A stretch of DNA of 64,000 bases. Source: Streptomyces sp. LBL (lineage in GTDB: Bacteria; Actinomycetota; Actinomycetes; Streptomycetales; Streptomycetaceae). Position 1 is the first letter of the stretch, and each line of letters begins with the position of its first letter. The translations under genes were made by a program, and so were the position numbers. The stretch spans positions 1 through 64,000 of the forward strand of contig NZ_JARXYX010000044.1 in assembly GCF_029893585.1 (NCBI RefSeq), read 5' to 3'. The notes under the pieces were generated by a model. That model saw only the letters and a program-made list of their open reading frames with translations, made no database searches and was not told the origin of the DNA. Positions 1 through 8,862 of this stretch are shown piece after piece.

Positions 1-95
1 CTGGCCCATGGGGCGAGCTTGAGCCGTGTGCATTGAAAGGTGCACGCACGGTTCTGAGGGGGCCGGGATGCAGTAATGCATCCCGGCTACCCGAC
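1..95 (+). mobile_element. 3' end of a group II intron (domains V and VI)
   Basis: Positions 21-54 form a 34-nt hairpin with the hallmarks of group II intron domain V. GAGCCGTG pairs with CACGGTTC, there is a two-base CG bulge, and TGCATT pairs with GGTGCA around a GAAA tetraloop. Positions 63-86 form domain VI: 10-bp arms (CCGGGATGCA/TGCATCCCGG) closed by a GTAA loop, with A89 as the likely bulged branch point above a short G/C stem. The intron should end in the usual AY at 94-95. Immediately downstream the reading frame resumes as VYPD of TnpB, so the intron sits near the 5' end of a tnpB gene. The intron body and any reverse transcriptase lie outside the window. Confidence 0.8.
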
Positions 96-812
96 GTGTA
101 CCCGGACACCGGCCGGCGCATCGCATTGGCGAGGGCGTTCGGGTGCGCCCGCGTCGTCTTCAACGACGCCGTGCGCGCCCGCGAGGACGCCCGTGCGGCG
201 GGGGAAGCCTTCCCGAAGGCGGGTGATCTCTCGAAGAAGCTGATCACTGCCGCGAAGCAGAGCCCGGCACGGTCCTGGCTGGGCGAGGTCTCCTCGGTCG
301 TCCTTCAGCAGTCCTTGCGGGACGCCGAGACGGCCTACCGCAACTTCTTCGCCTCCCTCAAGGGCACCCGGAAGGGCCCGAAGCTGGGCCCGCCTTGTTT
401 CAAGTCCCGCAAGGACAAGCGGCAGTCGATCCGGTTCACCGCGAACGCCCGTTGGTCCCTCACCGACCATGGTCAGCTGAGCCTGCCCAAAATCGGGGCG
501 GTGAAGGTCAAGTGGTCGCGCACCCTGCCCGCCACCCCCACCACCGTCACCGTGATCAAGGACGCGGCGGGCAGGTACTTCGCCTCCTTCGTCATCGACA
601 CCGACCCCGCCGCCGACGCTGCCCGCATGCCCGACACGGACCAGGTCATCGGTATCGACCTGGGCCTTGCCCACTTCGCGATCCTGTCCACCGGCGAGAA
701 GATCGACTCCCCCAGGTTCCTGCGCCGGGCGGAGAAGAAGCTCAAAAAGGCCCCAGCGGGAGCTGTCCCGCAAGAAGAAGGGAAGCAAGAACCGGGACAA
801 GGCCCGTCGGGA
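96..812 (+). pseudogene. tnpB: TnpB (IS200/IS605 OrfB) fragment, frameshifted and truncated
   Basis: From 96 the frame reads a typical streptomycete TnpB: the start of the family (VYPDTGRRIALARAFGCARV), a long middle section, then the RuvC-I motif GIDLGLAHFAIL near 650-685. At about 752-754 one extra C shifts the frame. The continuation (QRELSRKKKG, then NRDKAR) is read in another frame up to about 812, where homology stops at the junction with an IS5-type fragment. The remaining RuvC motifs and the zinc finger are missing, and the first exon is separated by the group II intron. It cannot make a functional nuclease. Confidence 0.8.
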
Positions 813-817
813 CTTCG

Positions 818-1165
818 GAGTCGTCCTTGTCGAACCTGGGCGGCCGGCCACGCTGGGAGCCGCGCTTCTTGCGGTTGGCGATCTGGTCGCGCTTCTCCGG
901 GATCGTGCAGCGGATACCGGGCTTGCGCAGGTAGGCGCGGTTCGCGCGCGAGCCGCACGCCTTGTCGGCACGAACCTTGTCCGGCCGGGTGCGCGAACGG
1001 CCCGGCCCGGGTCTGGGCACCCGGATACGTCCCAGGACCACCTGGAACTGCGGGGAGTCACCACGTTGCCCCGCGGTGATCACCAGCGACATCGGCTTCT
1101 GGGCCTGCTCGACCGCCAAATGGAACTTGGTCGTCAGCCCGTCCCGGGAACGAGGTGTTGGCCGG
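818..1165 (-). pseudogene. IS5-family transposase internal fragment
   Basis: The minus strand reads DGLTTKFHLAVEQAQKPMSL, ITAGQRGDSPQF, RTRPDKVRADKA, then GIRCTIPEKRDQIANRKKRG and GRPPRFDKDD. This is the DDE core region of IS5-family transposases that are common in Streptomyces. The N-terminal domain is lost above 1165. The C-terminus is cut at about 818, where it abuts the tnpB fragment head to head. No terminal inverted repeats are recognisable. It is a decayed remnant. Confidence 0.75.
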
Positions 1166-1257
1166 ACTACCGGACGACACGCCGGACGTGAGCGCATCCC
1201 TCGCACGGCCTAGTCGGTAGACCCTGCGCATCCGAACGACGAAGGAGCGCAAGGAAG

Positions 1258-1485
1258 TTGGACGCAGCCTCTCGTGACATCCAGTCGATCCGTTTGCCGC
1301 GATGGGGACGGGTAGCCGTCGGGGCCGGGGCAGTTCCCTGGCTGGTCTTCAACGAGGAGGGAAGGGCGGTGGACCCGATTCGCAGGTTCCTGATCGACTT
1401 CGTCGCTCGTGACAACCGGCCGGGCAGCGTCCGCAGTTATGCCTTCGATCTTCTGCGCTGGTGGCGGTGGCTTCTCTGCACCAAG
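1258..1485 (+). pseudogene. Tyrosine recombinase N-terminal (core-binding) fragment
   Basis: The frame reads LPRWGRVAVGAGAVPWLVF, then PIRRFLIDFVARDNRPGSVR and SYAFDLLRWWRWL. This is the SAM-like core-binding domain of actinobacterial phage-type integrases. The open frame continues to 1854, but recognisable similarity ends at about 1485 and no catalytic R, HxxR or Y follows. It is not the missing half of the integrase fragment at 3408-4465 in any obvious way, because that one lies on the other strand. Confidence 0.6.
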
Positions 1486-1635
1486 CAAGACGGCACGCCG
1501 AGGAGATCTGTTCAGGAGCTTCCACAGCGTCCTGTCACGGCTACGGCCAGAACGACCCAACTCCCAGGTGATCGACAGGGTGCGCCGGGCAGCGCCGGCA
1601 CTCCACCGTGCCTGACGGGGACGAGCGTGGACGGT

Positions 1636-1995
1636 CTAATCCAGTACCAGACGTCCGTTATGGACTCTGGTCCCGGCCTGCTTGAGGCGATGCAGAACCG
1701 GCACGACTTCGACTTGGCGCACGGCGGGGAGCACGCCGACCTTGGTAGTGATGAAGGTGTACAGGTCCTCGGTGTCCCTGCAGGTGACAGTGACCAGCAG
1801 ATTGGCCGCGCCGGTGGCAGCGGCCGTGAACGTGGTCTCGGGATGCAGCGATAGTGCGGTGCCGGTCGCATCGAGATCGCCCGGGTGACGGTGAGCCAGA
1901 GGTATGCGGTGGCGTGAAAGCCGAACTGGGCCGGCGCGAGGTCCACCGCGATGTGCAGTGCCCCGGAGGACAGCCCTATGGCGACCTGTTGCCGG
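1636..1995 (-). pseudogene. Lrp/AsnC-family regulator, C-terminal part with a frameshift
   Basis: The minus strand reads LSSGALHIAVDLAPAQFGFH and ATAYLWLTV. After a one-base frame change near 1893 it continues as PGDLDATGTALSLHPETTFT, ATGAANLLVTVTCRDTEDLY, TFITTKVGVLPAVRQVEVVP and VLHRLKQAG to a stop at 1636. This is the ligand-sensing RAM domain of Lrp/AsnC regulators. The N-terminal helix-turn-helix is absent: upstream of about 1995 the strand runs into low-complexity G/C sequence. Confidence 0.7.
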
Positions 1996-2010
1996 TGGAC
2001 CGTTTCACCC

Positions 2011-2047
2011 GCCCCCGCCCCCGCCCCCGCCCCCGCCCCGCCCCCGC
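2011..2047. repeat. (GCCCCC)n microsatellite
   Basis: A near-perfect six-base GCCCCC repeat of about six units lies between the Lrp-type remnant and the aldo/keto reductase. It has no coding value. Confidence 0.9.
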
Positions 2048-2176
2048 CGCGCCTGACCCGCCGGCGGGGGCCGGTCCTCCGGCTTGACTTCGAGCGCGCT
2101 CCAGGGCCTAGCGTCGGAGGCGTTCGTCAGCCCTCGAGGTACCGCCCGGTCCGCCGGGCAGGAGGAGTATCCGCGC

Positions 2177-3169
2177 ATGATCACCCGAACCACGCTCGGC
2201 TCGCCTGGTCTCACCGTCAGCGCGATGGGCCTGGGGTGCATGGGGATGAGCGAGAGCTACGGCGCCGCCGACTGGGACGGCGGCCTGGCCACCATCAACC
2301 GGGCCCTGGAGCTGGGCATCACGTTCCTGGACACCGCCGACGCCTATGGCACCGGGCACAACGAGGTGCTGGTGGGCCGGGCCATCCACGGCCGCCGGGA
2401 CCAGGTGCAGCTAGCCACCAAGTTCGGCATCGACCGCAGCGCCGGCGACCGGGCACGCCGCATCCGCGGTGCCCGGGACTACGTGCTGCGCTCCTGCGAC
2501 GCCTCGCTGCTGCGGCTGGGCGTCGAGGTGATCGACCTGTACTACGCCCACCGCCCGCCCCAGGACGTGGAGATCGAGGAGACCGTCGGGGCGATGGCCG
2601 AGCTGGTCGAGGCGGGCAAGGTCCGCCATCTGGGCCTGTCCGAGGTCGACGGTGAGCTGCTGCGCCGGGCGCACGCGGTGCACCCGATCACCGCGGTGCA
2701 GAGCGAGTACTCGCTGTGGACCCGCGACGTCGAGGCGGTCACCCCGGTGATGGCCGAGCTGGGGGTCGGGTTGGTGCCGTACTCGCCGCTGGGGCGGGGG
2801 TTCCTGACCGGCGCCCTGGACCGCTCCACGCTGGGCGAGAAGGACTTCCGGCGCACCAACCCCCGCTTCGCCGGCGAGGCGGGCGAGGCCAACGAGAAGA
2901 TCGCGCAGACCGTGCGCGAGGTGGCCGACCGGCTGGGTGCCACCCCGGCCCAGGTGGCGCTGGCCTGGGTGTACGCCCAGGCCGAGCGGCTCGGGGTGGC
3001 GGTGGCGACCATTCCGGGCACCCGCAGCCCTGCCCGGCTGGAGCAGAACGCGGCCGCGCTGGAGCTCACCCTGGACGCCGAGGCGCTGGCCGCGCTGGAC
3101 CCGCTGAGCGACCGGGTGATGGGCGAGCGCTACACCCCTGCGCACACCGCTGAGGTTGCTCGGGGTTAG
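2177..3169 (+). CDS. Aldo/keto reductase
   Basis: A 330-residue cytosolic NADPH-dependent carbonyl reductase of the AKR superfamily. The start at 2177 is fixed by the GGAGGAG ribosome site at 2161 and by the family N-terminus (TTLGSPGLTVSAMGLGCMGM). An in-frame upstream extension has no ribosome site. The catalytic tetrad is visible: D52 and Y57 in LDTADAYG, K82 in ATKFG, H125 in YYAHRP. The phosphate-binding segment near the C-terminus (ATIPGTRSPARLEQN) is present. Length and order match AKR13-like enzymes, and the natural substrate is unknown. It is the only intact gene among mobile-element debris, and its stop overlaps that of a converging remnant. Confidence 0.9.
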   Translation: MITRTTLGSPGLTVSAMGLGCMGMSESYGAADWDGGLATINRALELGITFLDTADAYGTGHNEVLVGRAIHGRRDQVQLATKFGIDRSAGDRARRIRGARDYVLRSCDASLLRLGVEVIDLYYAHRPPQDVEIEETVGAMAELVEAGKVRHLGLSEVDGELLRRAHAVHPITAVQSEYSLWTRDVEAVTPVMAELGVGLVPYSPLGRGFLTGALDRSTLGEKDFRRTNPRFAGEAGEANEKIAQTVREVADRLGATPAQVALAWVYAQAERLGVAVATIPGTRSPARLEQNAAALELTLDAEALAALDPLSDRVMGERYTPAHTAEVARG

Positions 3170-3420
3170 CCGGTGGGCCCGACGCGCACGACGTCCAGCT
3201 CGACGACGTCGTTGACGTCGCGCCCACCGGTGACCTCGCCGGTCACGACCAGCCGGGGTCGGGCCGGCGGTGCCCCGTCCTGCTCGACGGCCAGGATCGC
3301 CCCGGTTGCCGGAGCCCGGGGCGATCTCGCCGTAGGAGACCAGCGCCCGGTACCCGTCCGCGCCCACCGCGAGCACGCCGACGCTCAGCTGGGGTGTCGT
3401 CAACCGATCACCTGGCCGCT
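3166..3420 (-). pseudogene. C-terminal remnant of a molybdopterin-binding-domain protein
   Basis: The minus strand reads LTTPQLSVGVLAVGADGYRA and LVSYGEIAPG. One frame change within CCGGGCTCCGGCAACC later it reads ILAVEQDGAPPARPRLVVTG and EVTGGRDVNDVVELDVVRV before the stop at 3166. The pattern (xGYRAxxSYGEI, then LVVxGExxGGRxVxDVxxL) matches the tail of oxidoreductase molybdopterin-binding domain proteins. The start is missing and a frameshift is present, so it is broken. The family call comes from remembered patterns and is moderate. Confidence 0.5.
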
Positions 3421-4465
3421 GAACGCGGCGCGATGCCGGGTATGCCGAGGTCGACCGGCGCGACCCTGGCGAGCCGACGGGTCTGGTCTCGCTTCTGGCA
3501 CAGGAAGGACAGGGTGAGGTCGATCCCTTCGATCTCACCGAGCCACCCCTCTGCTTCGGCTCGGGCCCGGCGGGCCAGAAGGTCGACTTCAATCTCGTCG
3601 AGGCGGGACAGCATCTTCGGATTGATGTTGATCATGGGACATCTCAGACAGGCGTGCTCATGCTGGCAAGGTGTCGAGTAGGGGCGGGCGCATCCTCCCA
3701 GCTCGACTTTTGCGCTGGTCGAAGTGCTCCTCGAAGCCGAGCCATTCGGGTTCGGTGACCGGCCGGTACTCATCGGTGGCCTGGCCTGGCGGCGCCGGTC
3801 GAGAAATCCCTGGTAGTGCCGGACGACGTCCTCGTTGAACACGGCGACGTATCCACGAGTCGTTTGAAGATTCAAATGTCCGAGTGGGGCTGCTCCGATG
3901 TGGATCGGAAGCCCGCTGTTCACCAGCTCCGTGGCCAGGAGTCGGCGAAAATCGTGCGGGGTGAAGCTGGTCGCAAGGAAGCCAGGGTGTTGTTCGGCGA
4001 GCTCGACGCAGTGGCGCTTCAGCATGTTCACCACGGTGGTATCTGACATGACCTCGTGCTTGGTGCCGATCTTGCGTTGGAACAAGAACGGCATGGGTGC
4101 GCTGCTCTGCCGTTCCTTCGGGTCGTAACGAGGCAAGAGCGGGATGGTCTGGCCGCCGGTGGTGTGGCGGCGGACGATGGCCGCGACGACGGCGAACAGC
4201 TCGGCGGACATGGGGATGACGCGTTCTCGGTCGCTCTTCGAGGGAGCGACCACCAGCAAGGCGATGACCTCGCCGTTGGGCCGTTGATACTGCCGGATGC
4301 TGAGATGGGTGAGTTCCAGGGCCTCTTCTGTGCGCACGCCTGAATGCCGCAGGACCTCAACGATCGCCCACTCCCAGAAGGCGGCGTCCTCGGCATGCGT
4401 GACATTGATGTGCTTGCCGCTCTCCAGATCGAGGACGCGGACGTTCGCCAGCCCTCCGAGCCGGA
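3408..4465 (-). pseudogene. Tyrosine recombinase/integrase catalytic domain, decayed
   Basis: The minus frame begins inside the protein with VRVLDLESGKHINVTHAEDA. It keeps the catalytic-domain landmarks: first Arg in LRHSGVRTEEALEL, box II TPHDFRRL, then GHLNLQTTRGYVAVF with the presumptive Tyr. A Cys-rich tail follows (CARPYSTPCQHEHACLRCPM). Two features show decay. The N-terminal half is replaced at about 4465 by a transposase tail on the other strand. Also, about 28 codons (about 3705-3790) are read out of frame between two compensating indels; the alternative frame gives ATDEYRPVTEPEWLGFEEHF, the expected family sequence. Confidence 0.75.
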
Positions 4466-4469
4466 CGCG

Positions 4470-4634
4470 GCGTTCATCCACAACGAGCACCGCACCCACC
4501 GCTCCCTGCAGGCAGCCGCGCCGCTGCGCGCACTCCCCGAAACCATCACCGACCCCAGGGAGATCGCTCGCCTCGACATACGTCGACACGACCGCCTCGG
4601 CGGAGTGATCCACGAGTACCAACACGCCACTTGA
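4470..4634 (+). pseudogene. C-terminal tail of an rve-type (IS3/IS481-like) transposase
   Basis: The plus strand reads AAFIHNEHRTHRSLQAAAPL, then ITDPREIARLDIRRHDRLGG and VIHEYQHAT to a stop at 4634. This is the end of the integrase-core (rve) transposases that are widespread in Streptomyces, with the HRPHxSL-like motif intact as HRTHRSL. Only the last 55 or so residues survive, and the fragment has cut the 5' half off the converging integrase. Confidence 0.65.
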
Positions 4635-4767
4635 GCTGCACGGACGTGATTCTCGGCACGCACAGCGACCACGGACGTGGACACCACCTCGGCCACCACT
4701 GACGATGCCCGGGCCCTGGCGAGCATCTGCAGGTCGGCGGTGCCAGTGCGGCGGGTGCCGTGGAATC

Positions 4768-4831
4768 GATCAATCAGGAGCGCACAATTTCACACACGTG
4801 ACATGTGCATGAATTACGCTCCCGCCTGATC
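4768..4831. promoter_or_regulatory. Candidate operator region upstream of the first S53-like protease
   Basis: A 25-bp imperfect palindrome at 4789-4813 has the form TTCAnnCACnTG-N-CAnGTGnnTGAA. It lies inside a longer inverted repeat with arms at 4768-4782 and 4817-4831 that match at 12 of 15 positions. The palindrome is about 55 nt upstream of the protease start at 4869. The symmetry suggests a dimeric repressor or activator site; the cognate regulator is unknown. Confidence 0.45.
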
Positions 4832-4868
4832 GTTTCCCTGCTACCCATGAAGGTCTGAAAGGACCCAG

Positions 4869-7800
4869 ATGATCAAGGTGGGACTGTTCCGTACCCGACT
4901 GGCCGCGTTAACCGCCCTGTTCGGCATCCTGATGACACTGGTCTGGGCACTCCCCCAGACCGCCACCGCCACCGCCACCGCCACCACCGAGGCAACCACC
5001 ACGACCGCCACCGCCTCGACGGCCTCGACTGTGCCGACGCACCCCCTCTGCGCGAGACCCGACAAACCCAACCAGATGGCCTGCTTCGCGGTCGCCCGCG
5101 ATGATGTCCGGCAGACCGGCAAAGGCTTCCAACCCCTGCTGGCCCCCGCCGGGTTGGGCCCCGCCGACCTCCAGAGCGCCTACGACCTGCCGTCCGACGT
5201 TGCCGGGGCCGGGGTCACGGTGGCCATCGTCGACGCCTACGACAACCCGAACGCCGAGGCCGACCTGGCCGTCTACCGCTCCCAGTTCGGCCTGCCGCCC
5301 TGCACCACCGCAAACGGCTGCTTCCGCAAGACCGACCAGCGCGGCGGCACCGAGTACCCACAGCCCGACGCGGGCTGGGCCGGCGAGATAGCCCTCGACC
5401 TCGACATGGTCAGCGCCGCCTGCCCGCTCTGCCACATCCTGCTGGTCGAGGCCGACGAGCCGTCCATCGAGGGCTTGGGCGAGGCGGAGAACACGGCGGT
5501 CGCGCTCGGCGCCGCATACGTCTCCAACAGCTGGGGCGGGAGCGAGAGCGCGTTCGGCGACCTGCCCGATGACGACTACTACAAGCACCCGGGCGTGGCG
5601 ATCACCTTCAGCACCGGCGACAACGGCTACGGCAACAGCTACCCGGCCACGCTCCCGTACGTCACGGCCGTCGGCGGGACGGCGCTGAGCCGGGACGCCG
5701 GGACGATCCGGGGCTGGAACGAGTCCGCCTGGACCGGGGCGGGCAGCGGCTGCTCGGCCTACTCCCCCAAGCCGTCCTTCCAGACCGACCGGGGCTGCGC
5801 CAACCGCGCCAACGCGGACGTGTCGGCCGTCGCCGACCCGGCGACAGGCGTCACCGTCTACAACACCTACGAGGACCGCGGCTGGGGCGTCTACGGCGGT
5901 ACCAGCGCGTCCGCCCCGATCATCGCCGCCACCTACGCGCTCGCCGGGAAGCCGGGCGCGAAGACCTACCCCAACGCCTACCCGTACGCCCACACCGGTG
6001 CCCGCGACGGCGCGCCGAGCGGCGCTCTGAACGACGTGACCAGCGGCACCAACGGCACCTGCGCCACCGCCTATCTGTGCACCGCAGGCCCCGGCTGGGA
6101 CGGCCCCACCGGCCTCGGCACCCCGAACGGCACCGCCGCCTTCACCACCGGCCCGTACGGCAGGTTGACCGGCAAGGTCACCGACCCGTCCGCCGGCGGC
6201 CCGGTGGCCGGAGTGCGGATCACGGCCGGCGCGAACGCCACGACGACCGGCACCGACGGCACCTACGACATGACGCTCCCGGCGGGCACGTACGACGTGA
6301 CGGCCGCCAAGTTCGGCTACGGCAGCACCACACCGGCCGCCGTCGGGGTCGGCGACGACGCGACCGTGGCCCGGGACTTCACCCTCACCGCCCAGCCCCT
6401 GGTCACCGTCAGCGGTCGGATCCGGGACGGCTCCGGACACGGCTGGCCGCTCTCCGCGGGCATCCAAGTCACCGGTGAGCCGTCCACCCGGACGTACACC
6501 GACCCGGCGACCGGCCGCTACACCCTCGAACTGCCCGCCAACAGCACCTACACCCTGCAGGTCGACCCGGTCTACACCGGTTACCAGGTCACGACGGCCG
6601 ACCTGACGGTGGGCGCCAAGGCCGGCCGCAAGGACTTCGGCATCCCGGTCGACGCGGCCGCCTGCGTGGCGCCCGGCTACAAGCAGACGTTCAGCGAGGC
6701 CACCGAGACCTTCGACGGCACTCAGGCGCCCGCCGGGTGGAGCGTCACCGGCAGCGGTCACACCTGGCGCTTCGACGACCCGGCCGGGCGCGGCAACCTC
6801 ACCGGCGGCTCGGGCGACTTCGCCATCGCCGACAGCGGCTACTCCGGCGACCGGCAGAACACCTCCCTCCTCTCCCCGGTCCTCGACCTGACCGGCCACG
6901 ACACGCCCGCGGTCCGCTTCGGCACCTTCTACAAGCCGTTCGACGACGACTCCAGGGCCGACGTCGACCTCAGCGTCGACGGCGGCACGACCTGGTCCAC
7001 GGTCTGGCACCGCGACACCGACTCCGCCGGCCCCGGGACGCAGAGCATCGCCCTCCCGGACGCGGCGGGGAAGTCCGCCGTCCAGGTGCGGTTCCGCTAC
7101 AACGGCGACTACGCCTACTACTGGCAGGTCGACGACGTCGCCTTCGGCGGCATGACCTGCAAGCCGGTGCCGGGCGCGCTGCTGTACGGGACGGTGACGG
7201 ACCGCAACACCGGCCGGCAGCTGAGCGGTGCGACGGTGAGCGGCAGGACCGGCGCCAAGGCGCCCAAGGCGACCACGGCGGGCGACGGTTCGTACGTACG
7301 CTTCGCGCCGCGGACGGGCCGTCAGCAGGTCGCGTTCAGCGCCGAGCACTACACCACGGCGACGAGGAAGGTGAACGTCAAGGCCGACCACGCCGCCCGC
7401 CTCGACGCGGTGCTGCGCGCCGGACAGCTGGCGATCAGCCCGGCGGCGGTCGACAAGACCGTACGCAAGGGGAAAGCCACCACCGCCCAGTTCACCCTGC
7501 GCAACACCGGCTCGGCCCCGCTCACCGTCAGCCTCACCGAGCGGTCCGGGGACATCCCGACGGCGAAGACGGCCGGCGCGGCAGCTCCGAAGTACGTCCC
7601 CGGTGACTACACCCCAGACCGGCTGACGAAGACGAAGCCGAAGACGAAGACGAAGCCGAAGCCGAAGACCCCTTCCGCGTCCACGTCCACGGATGTGACC
7701 CCCGCCGCCTCGGCCTGGACCTCCCTCGCCGACTACCCCACCCCCGTCATCGACAACGCCGTCGCCACCGGCCCGGACGGCCGCGTCTACTCGGTCGGCG

Positions 7801-8780
7801 GCACCGACGGCACCTCCGTCCTGTCCGGCGGCTACGTCTACGACCCCGTCACCGCCGCCTGGACGGCGATCCCCGGCGGTCACCCCACCCCCCGTGAGTC
7901 ACCCCAGTCCGCCTTCCTGAACGGCAAGTTGTACGTCACCGGCGGCTGGACAGCGGACGGCGACACCGTGACCACCACCGAGGTCTACGACCCGCAGCAC
8001 CGCACCTGGTCCACCGCCGCCCCGGTGCCCGCCGGGTACGCGGCAGCGGCCTCCGCCACGCTCGACGGCAAGTGGTACCTGGTCGGCGGCTGCGGCCAGG
8101 GTTACTGCACCGGCGCCACCGCAGTGCAGGTCTACGACCCGGCCACCGACACCTGGGCCACCACCACGCCCTACCCCGAGGCCATCTCCTGGCTCGGCTG
8201 CGGCGCCGTCTCGGGCATCCTGTACTGCGCGGGCGGCACCACCGTGGTGGAGGGTACGCGGCACGGCTACGCCTACGACCCGGCCACCGCCGCGTGGACT
8301 CCGATCACCGACCTTCCCATCGACCTGTGGGCCTCGGCCGCCACCACCGCCGACGGCCGCTTCCTCCTCTCCGGCGGGGTCAGCAACCTGCTCGGCGCCG
8401 TCACCAGCGCCGGCTACGCCTACGACCCGGCCGCCCGCACCTGGACGGCCCTGCCCGCCGCCACCACGCCGCTCTACCGGGCCGGTGGCGCCTGCGGGTT
8501 CTACCGCGTGGGCGGCGCACCGAGCGTCTTCGACGCCCACGCGAACGTCGAGCAGCTGCCGGACCTCGACAGCTGCGTCCCGGCGACCGACGTCCGCTGG
8601 CTGTCCGCCACACCCGTCACGCATACGCTCGCCCCCGGCCAGCGCCTGACCGTCACCGTCCGGCTGGATGCGGGCGTGCCGGCGGTGGACACCGCCGGCA
8701 CCTACACGGCCGCGCTCGCGGTCGGCACGGACACGCCGTACACGTACCCGTTGGTTCCGGTGCGGATGACCGTGCGCTGA
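4869..8780 (+). CDS. Secreted S53-like (sedolisin) protease with carboxypeptidase-regulatory, MAM-like and kelch domains
   Basis: A 1303-residue exported peptidase. The start has a GAAAGGA ribosome site seven bases upstream. Residues 1-35 are a signal peptide, followed by a T/A-rich spacer. The catalytic domain (about 100-425) carries the sedolisin Glu/Asp pair E173 and D177 in GWAGEIALDLD and the nucleophile S346 in GGTSASAP. Only about 100 residues precede it, short for the usual S53 propeptide. Two carboxypeptidase-regulatory-like repeats (about 430-600), a jelly-roll/MAM-like module (about 625-765), a third regulatory repeat, a Lys/Pro/Thr linker (about 918-932) and about five kelch motifs (about 945-1215) follow. 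Codon 14 (4908-4910) is TTA, so translation should depend on the bldA tRNA. Paralogues lie at 44722 and 52978. Confidence 0.85.
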   Translation: MIKVGLFRTRLAALTALFGILMTLVWALPQTATATATATTEATTTTATASTASTVPTHPLCARPDKPNQMACFAVARDDVRQTGKGFQPLLAPAGLGPADLQSAYDLPSDVAGAGVTVAIVDAYDNPNAEADLAVYRSQFGLPPCTTANGCFRKTDQRGGTEYPQPDAGWAGEIALDLDMVSAACPLCHILLVEADEPSIEGLGEAENTAVALGAAYVSNSWGGSESAFGDLPDDDYYKHPGVAITFSTGDNGYGNSYPATLPYVTAVGGTALSRDAGTIRGWNESAWTGAGSGCSAYSPKPSFQTDRGCANRANADVSAVADPATGVTVYNTYEDRGWGVYGGTSASAPIIAATYALAGKPGAKTYPNAYPYAHTGARDGAPSGALNDVTSGTNGTCATAYLCTAGPGWDGPTGLGTPNGTAAFTTGPYGRLTGKVTDPSAGGPVAGVRITAGANATTTGTDGTYDMTLPAGTYDVTAAKFGYGSTTPAAVGVGDDATVARDFTLTAQPLVTVSGRIRDGSGHGWPLSAGIQVTGEPSTRTYTDPATGRYTLELPANSTYTLQVDPVYTGYQVTTADLTVGAKAGRKDFGIPVDAAACVAPGYKQTFSEATETFDGTQAPAGWSVTGSGHTWRFDDPAGRGNLTGGSGDFAIADSGYSGDRQNTSLLSPVLDLTGHDTPAVRFGTFYKPFDDDSRADVDLSVDGGTTWSTVWHRDTDSAGPGTQSIALPDAAGKSAVQVRFRYNGDYAYYWQVDDVAFGGMTCKPVPGALLYGTVTDRNTGRQLSGATVSGRTGAKAPKATTAGDGSYVRFAPRTGRQQVAFSAEHYTTATRKVNVKADHAARLDAVLRAGQLAISPAAVDKTVRKGKATTAQFTLRNTGSAPLTVSLTERSGDIPTAKTAGAAAPKYVPGDYTPDRLTKTKPKTKTKPKPKTPSASTSTDVTPAASAWTSLADYPTPVIDNAVATGPDGRVYSVGGTDGTSVLSGGYVYDPVTAAWTAIPGGHPTPRESPQSAFLNGKLYVTGGWTADGDTVTTTEVYDPQHRTWSTAAPVPAGYAAAASATLDGKWYLVGGCGQGYCTGATAVQVYDPATDTWATTTPYPEAISWLGCGAVSGILYCAGGTTVVEGTRHGYAYDPATAAWTPITDLPIDLWASAATTADGRFLLSGGVSNLLGAVTSAGYAYDPAARTWTALPAATTPLYRAGGACGFYRVGGAPSVFDAHANVEQLPDLDSCVPATDVRWLSATPVTHTLAPGQRLTVTVRLDAGVPAVDTAGTYTAALAVGTDTPYTYPLVPVRMTVR

Positions 8781-8799
8781 CGGGTCGTCATCCGGCTAT

Positions 8800-8858
8800 G
8801 CCTTCCGCCGTGAGGCGACCGTGCTGGTCGCAGCCATCAAGGAGTGGCTGCGACCAGC
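8800..8858 (+). pseudogene. C-terminal scrap of an IS5-type transposase
   Basis: Twenty nucleotides after the protease stop the plus strand reads REATVLVAAIKEWL. This is nearly the conserved last residues of IS5-family transposases (EATVLVAAINEWL in common relatives). Nothing else of the element is visible. It may mark an old insertion that removed sequence downstream of the protease. Confidence 0.5.
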
Positions 8859-8862
8859 ACGC

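Noticed and set aside
4908..7883. A 991-codon minus-strand frame opposite the first S53-like protease
   Set aside because: Composition is typical of an antisense shadow (RGGGG, VGVG runs) with no recognisable motif.
4869..8780. Calling the first large protease a subtilase (S8)
   Set aside because: There is no HGTH-type His motif. The Glu/Asp pair in GEIALD and the GTSASAP motif fit the sedolisin family instead.
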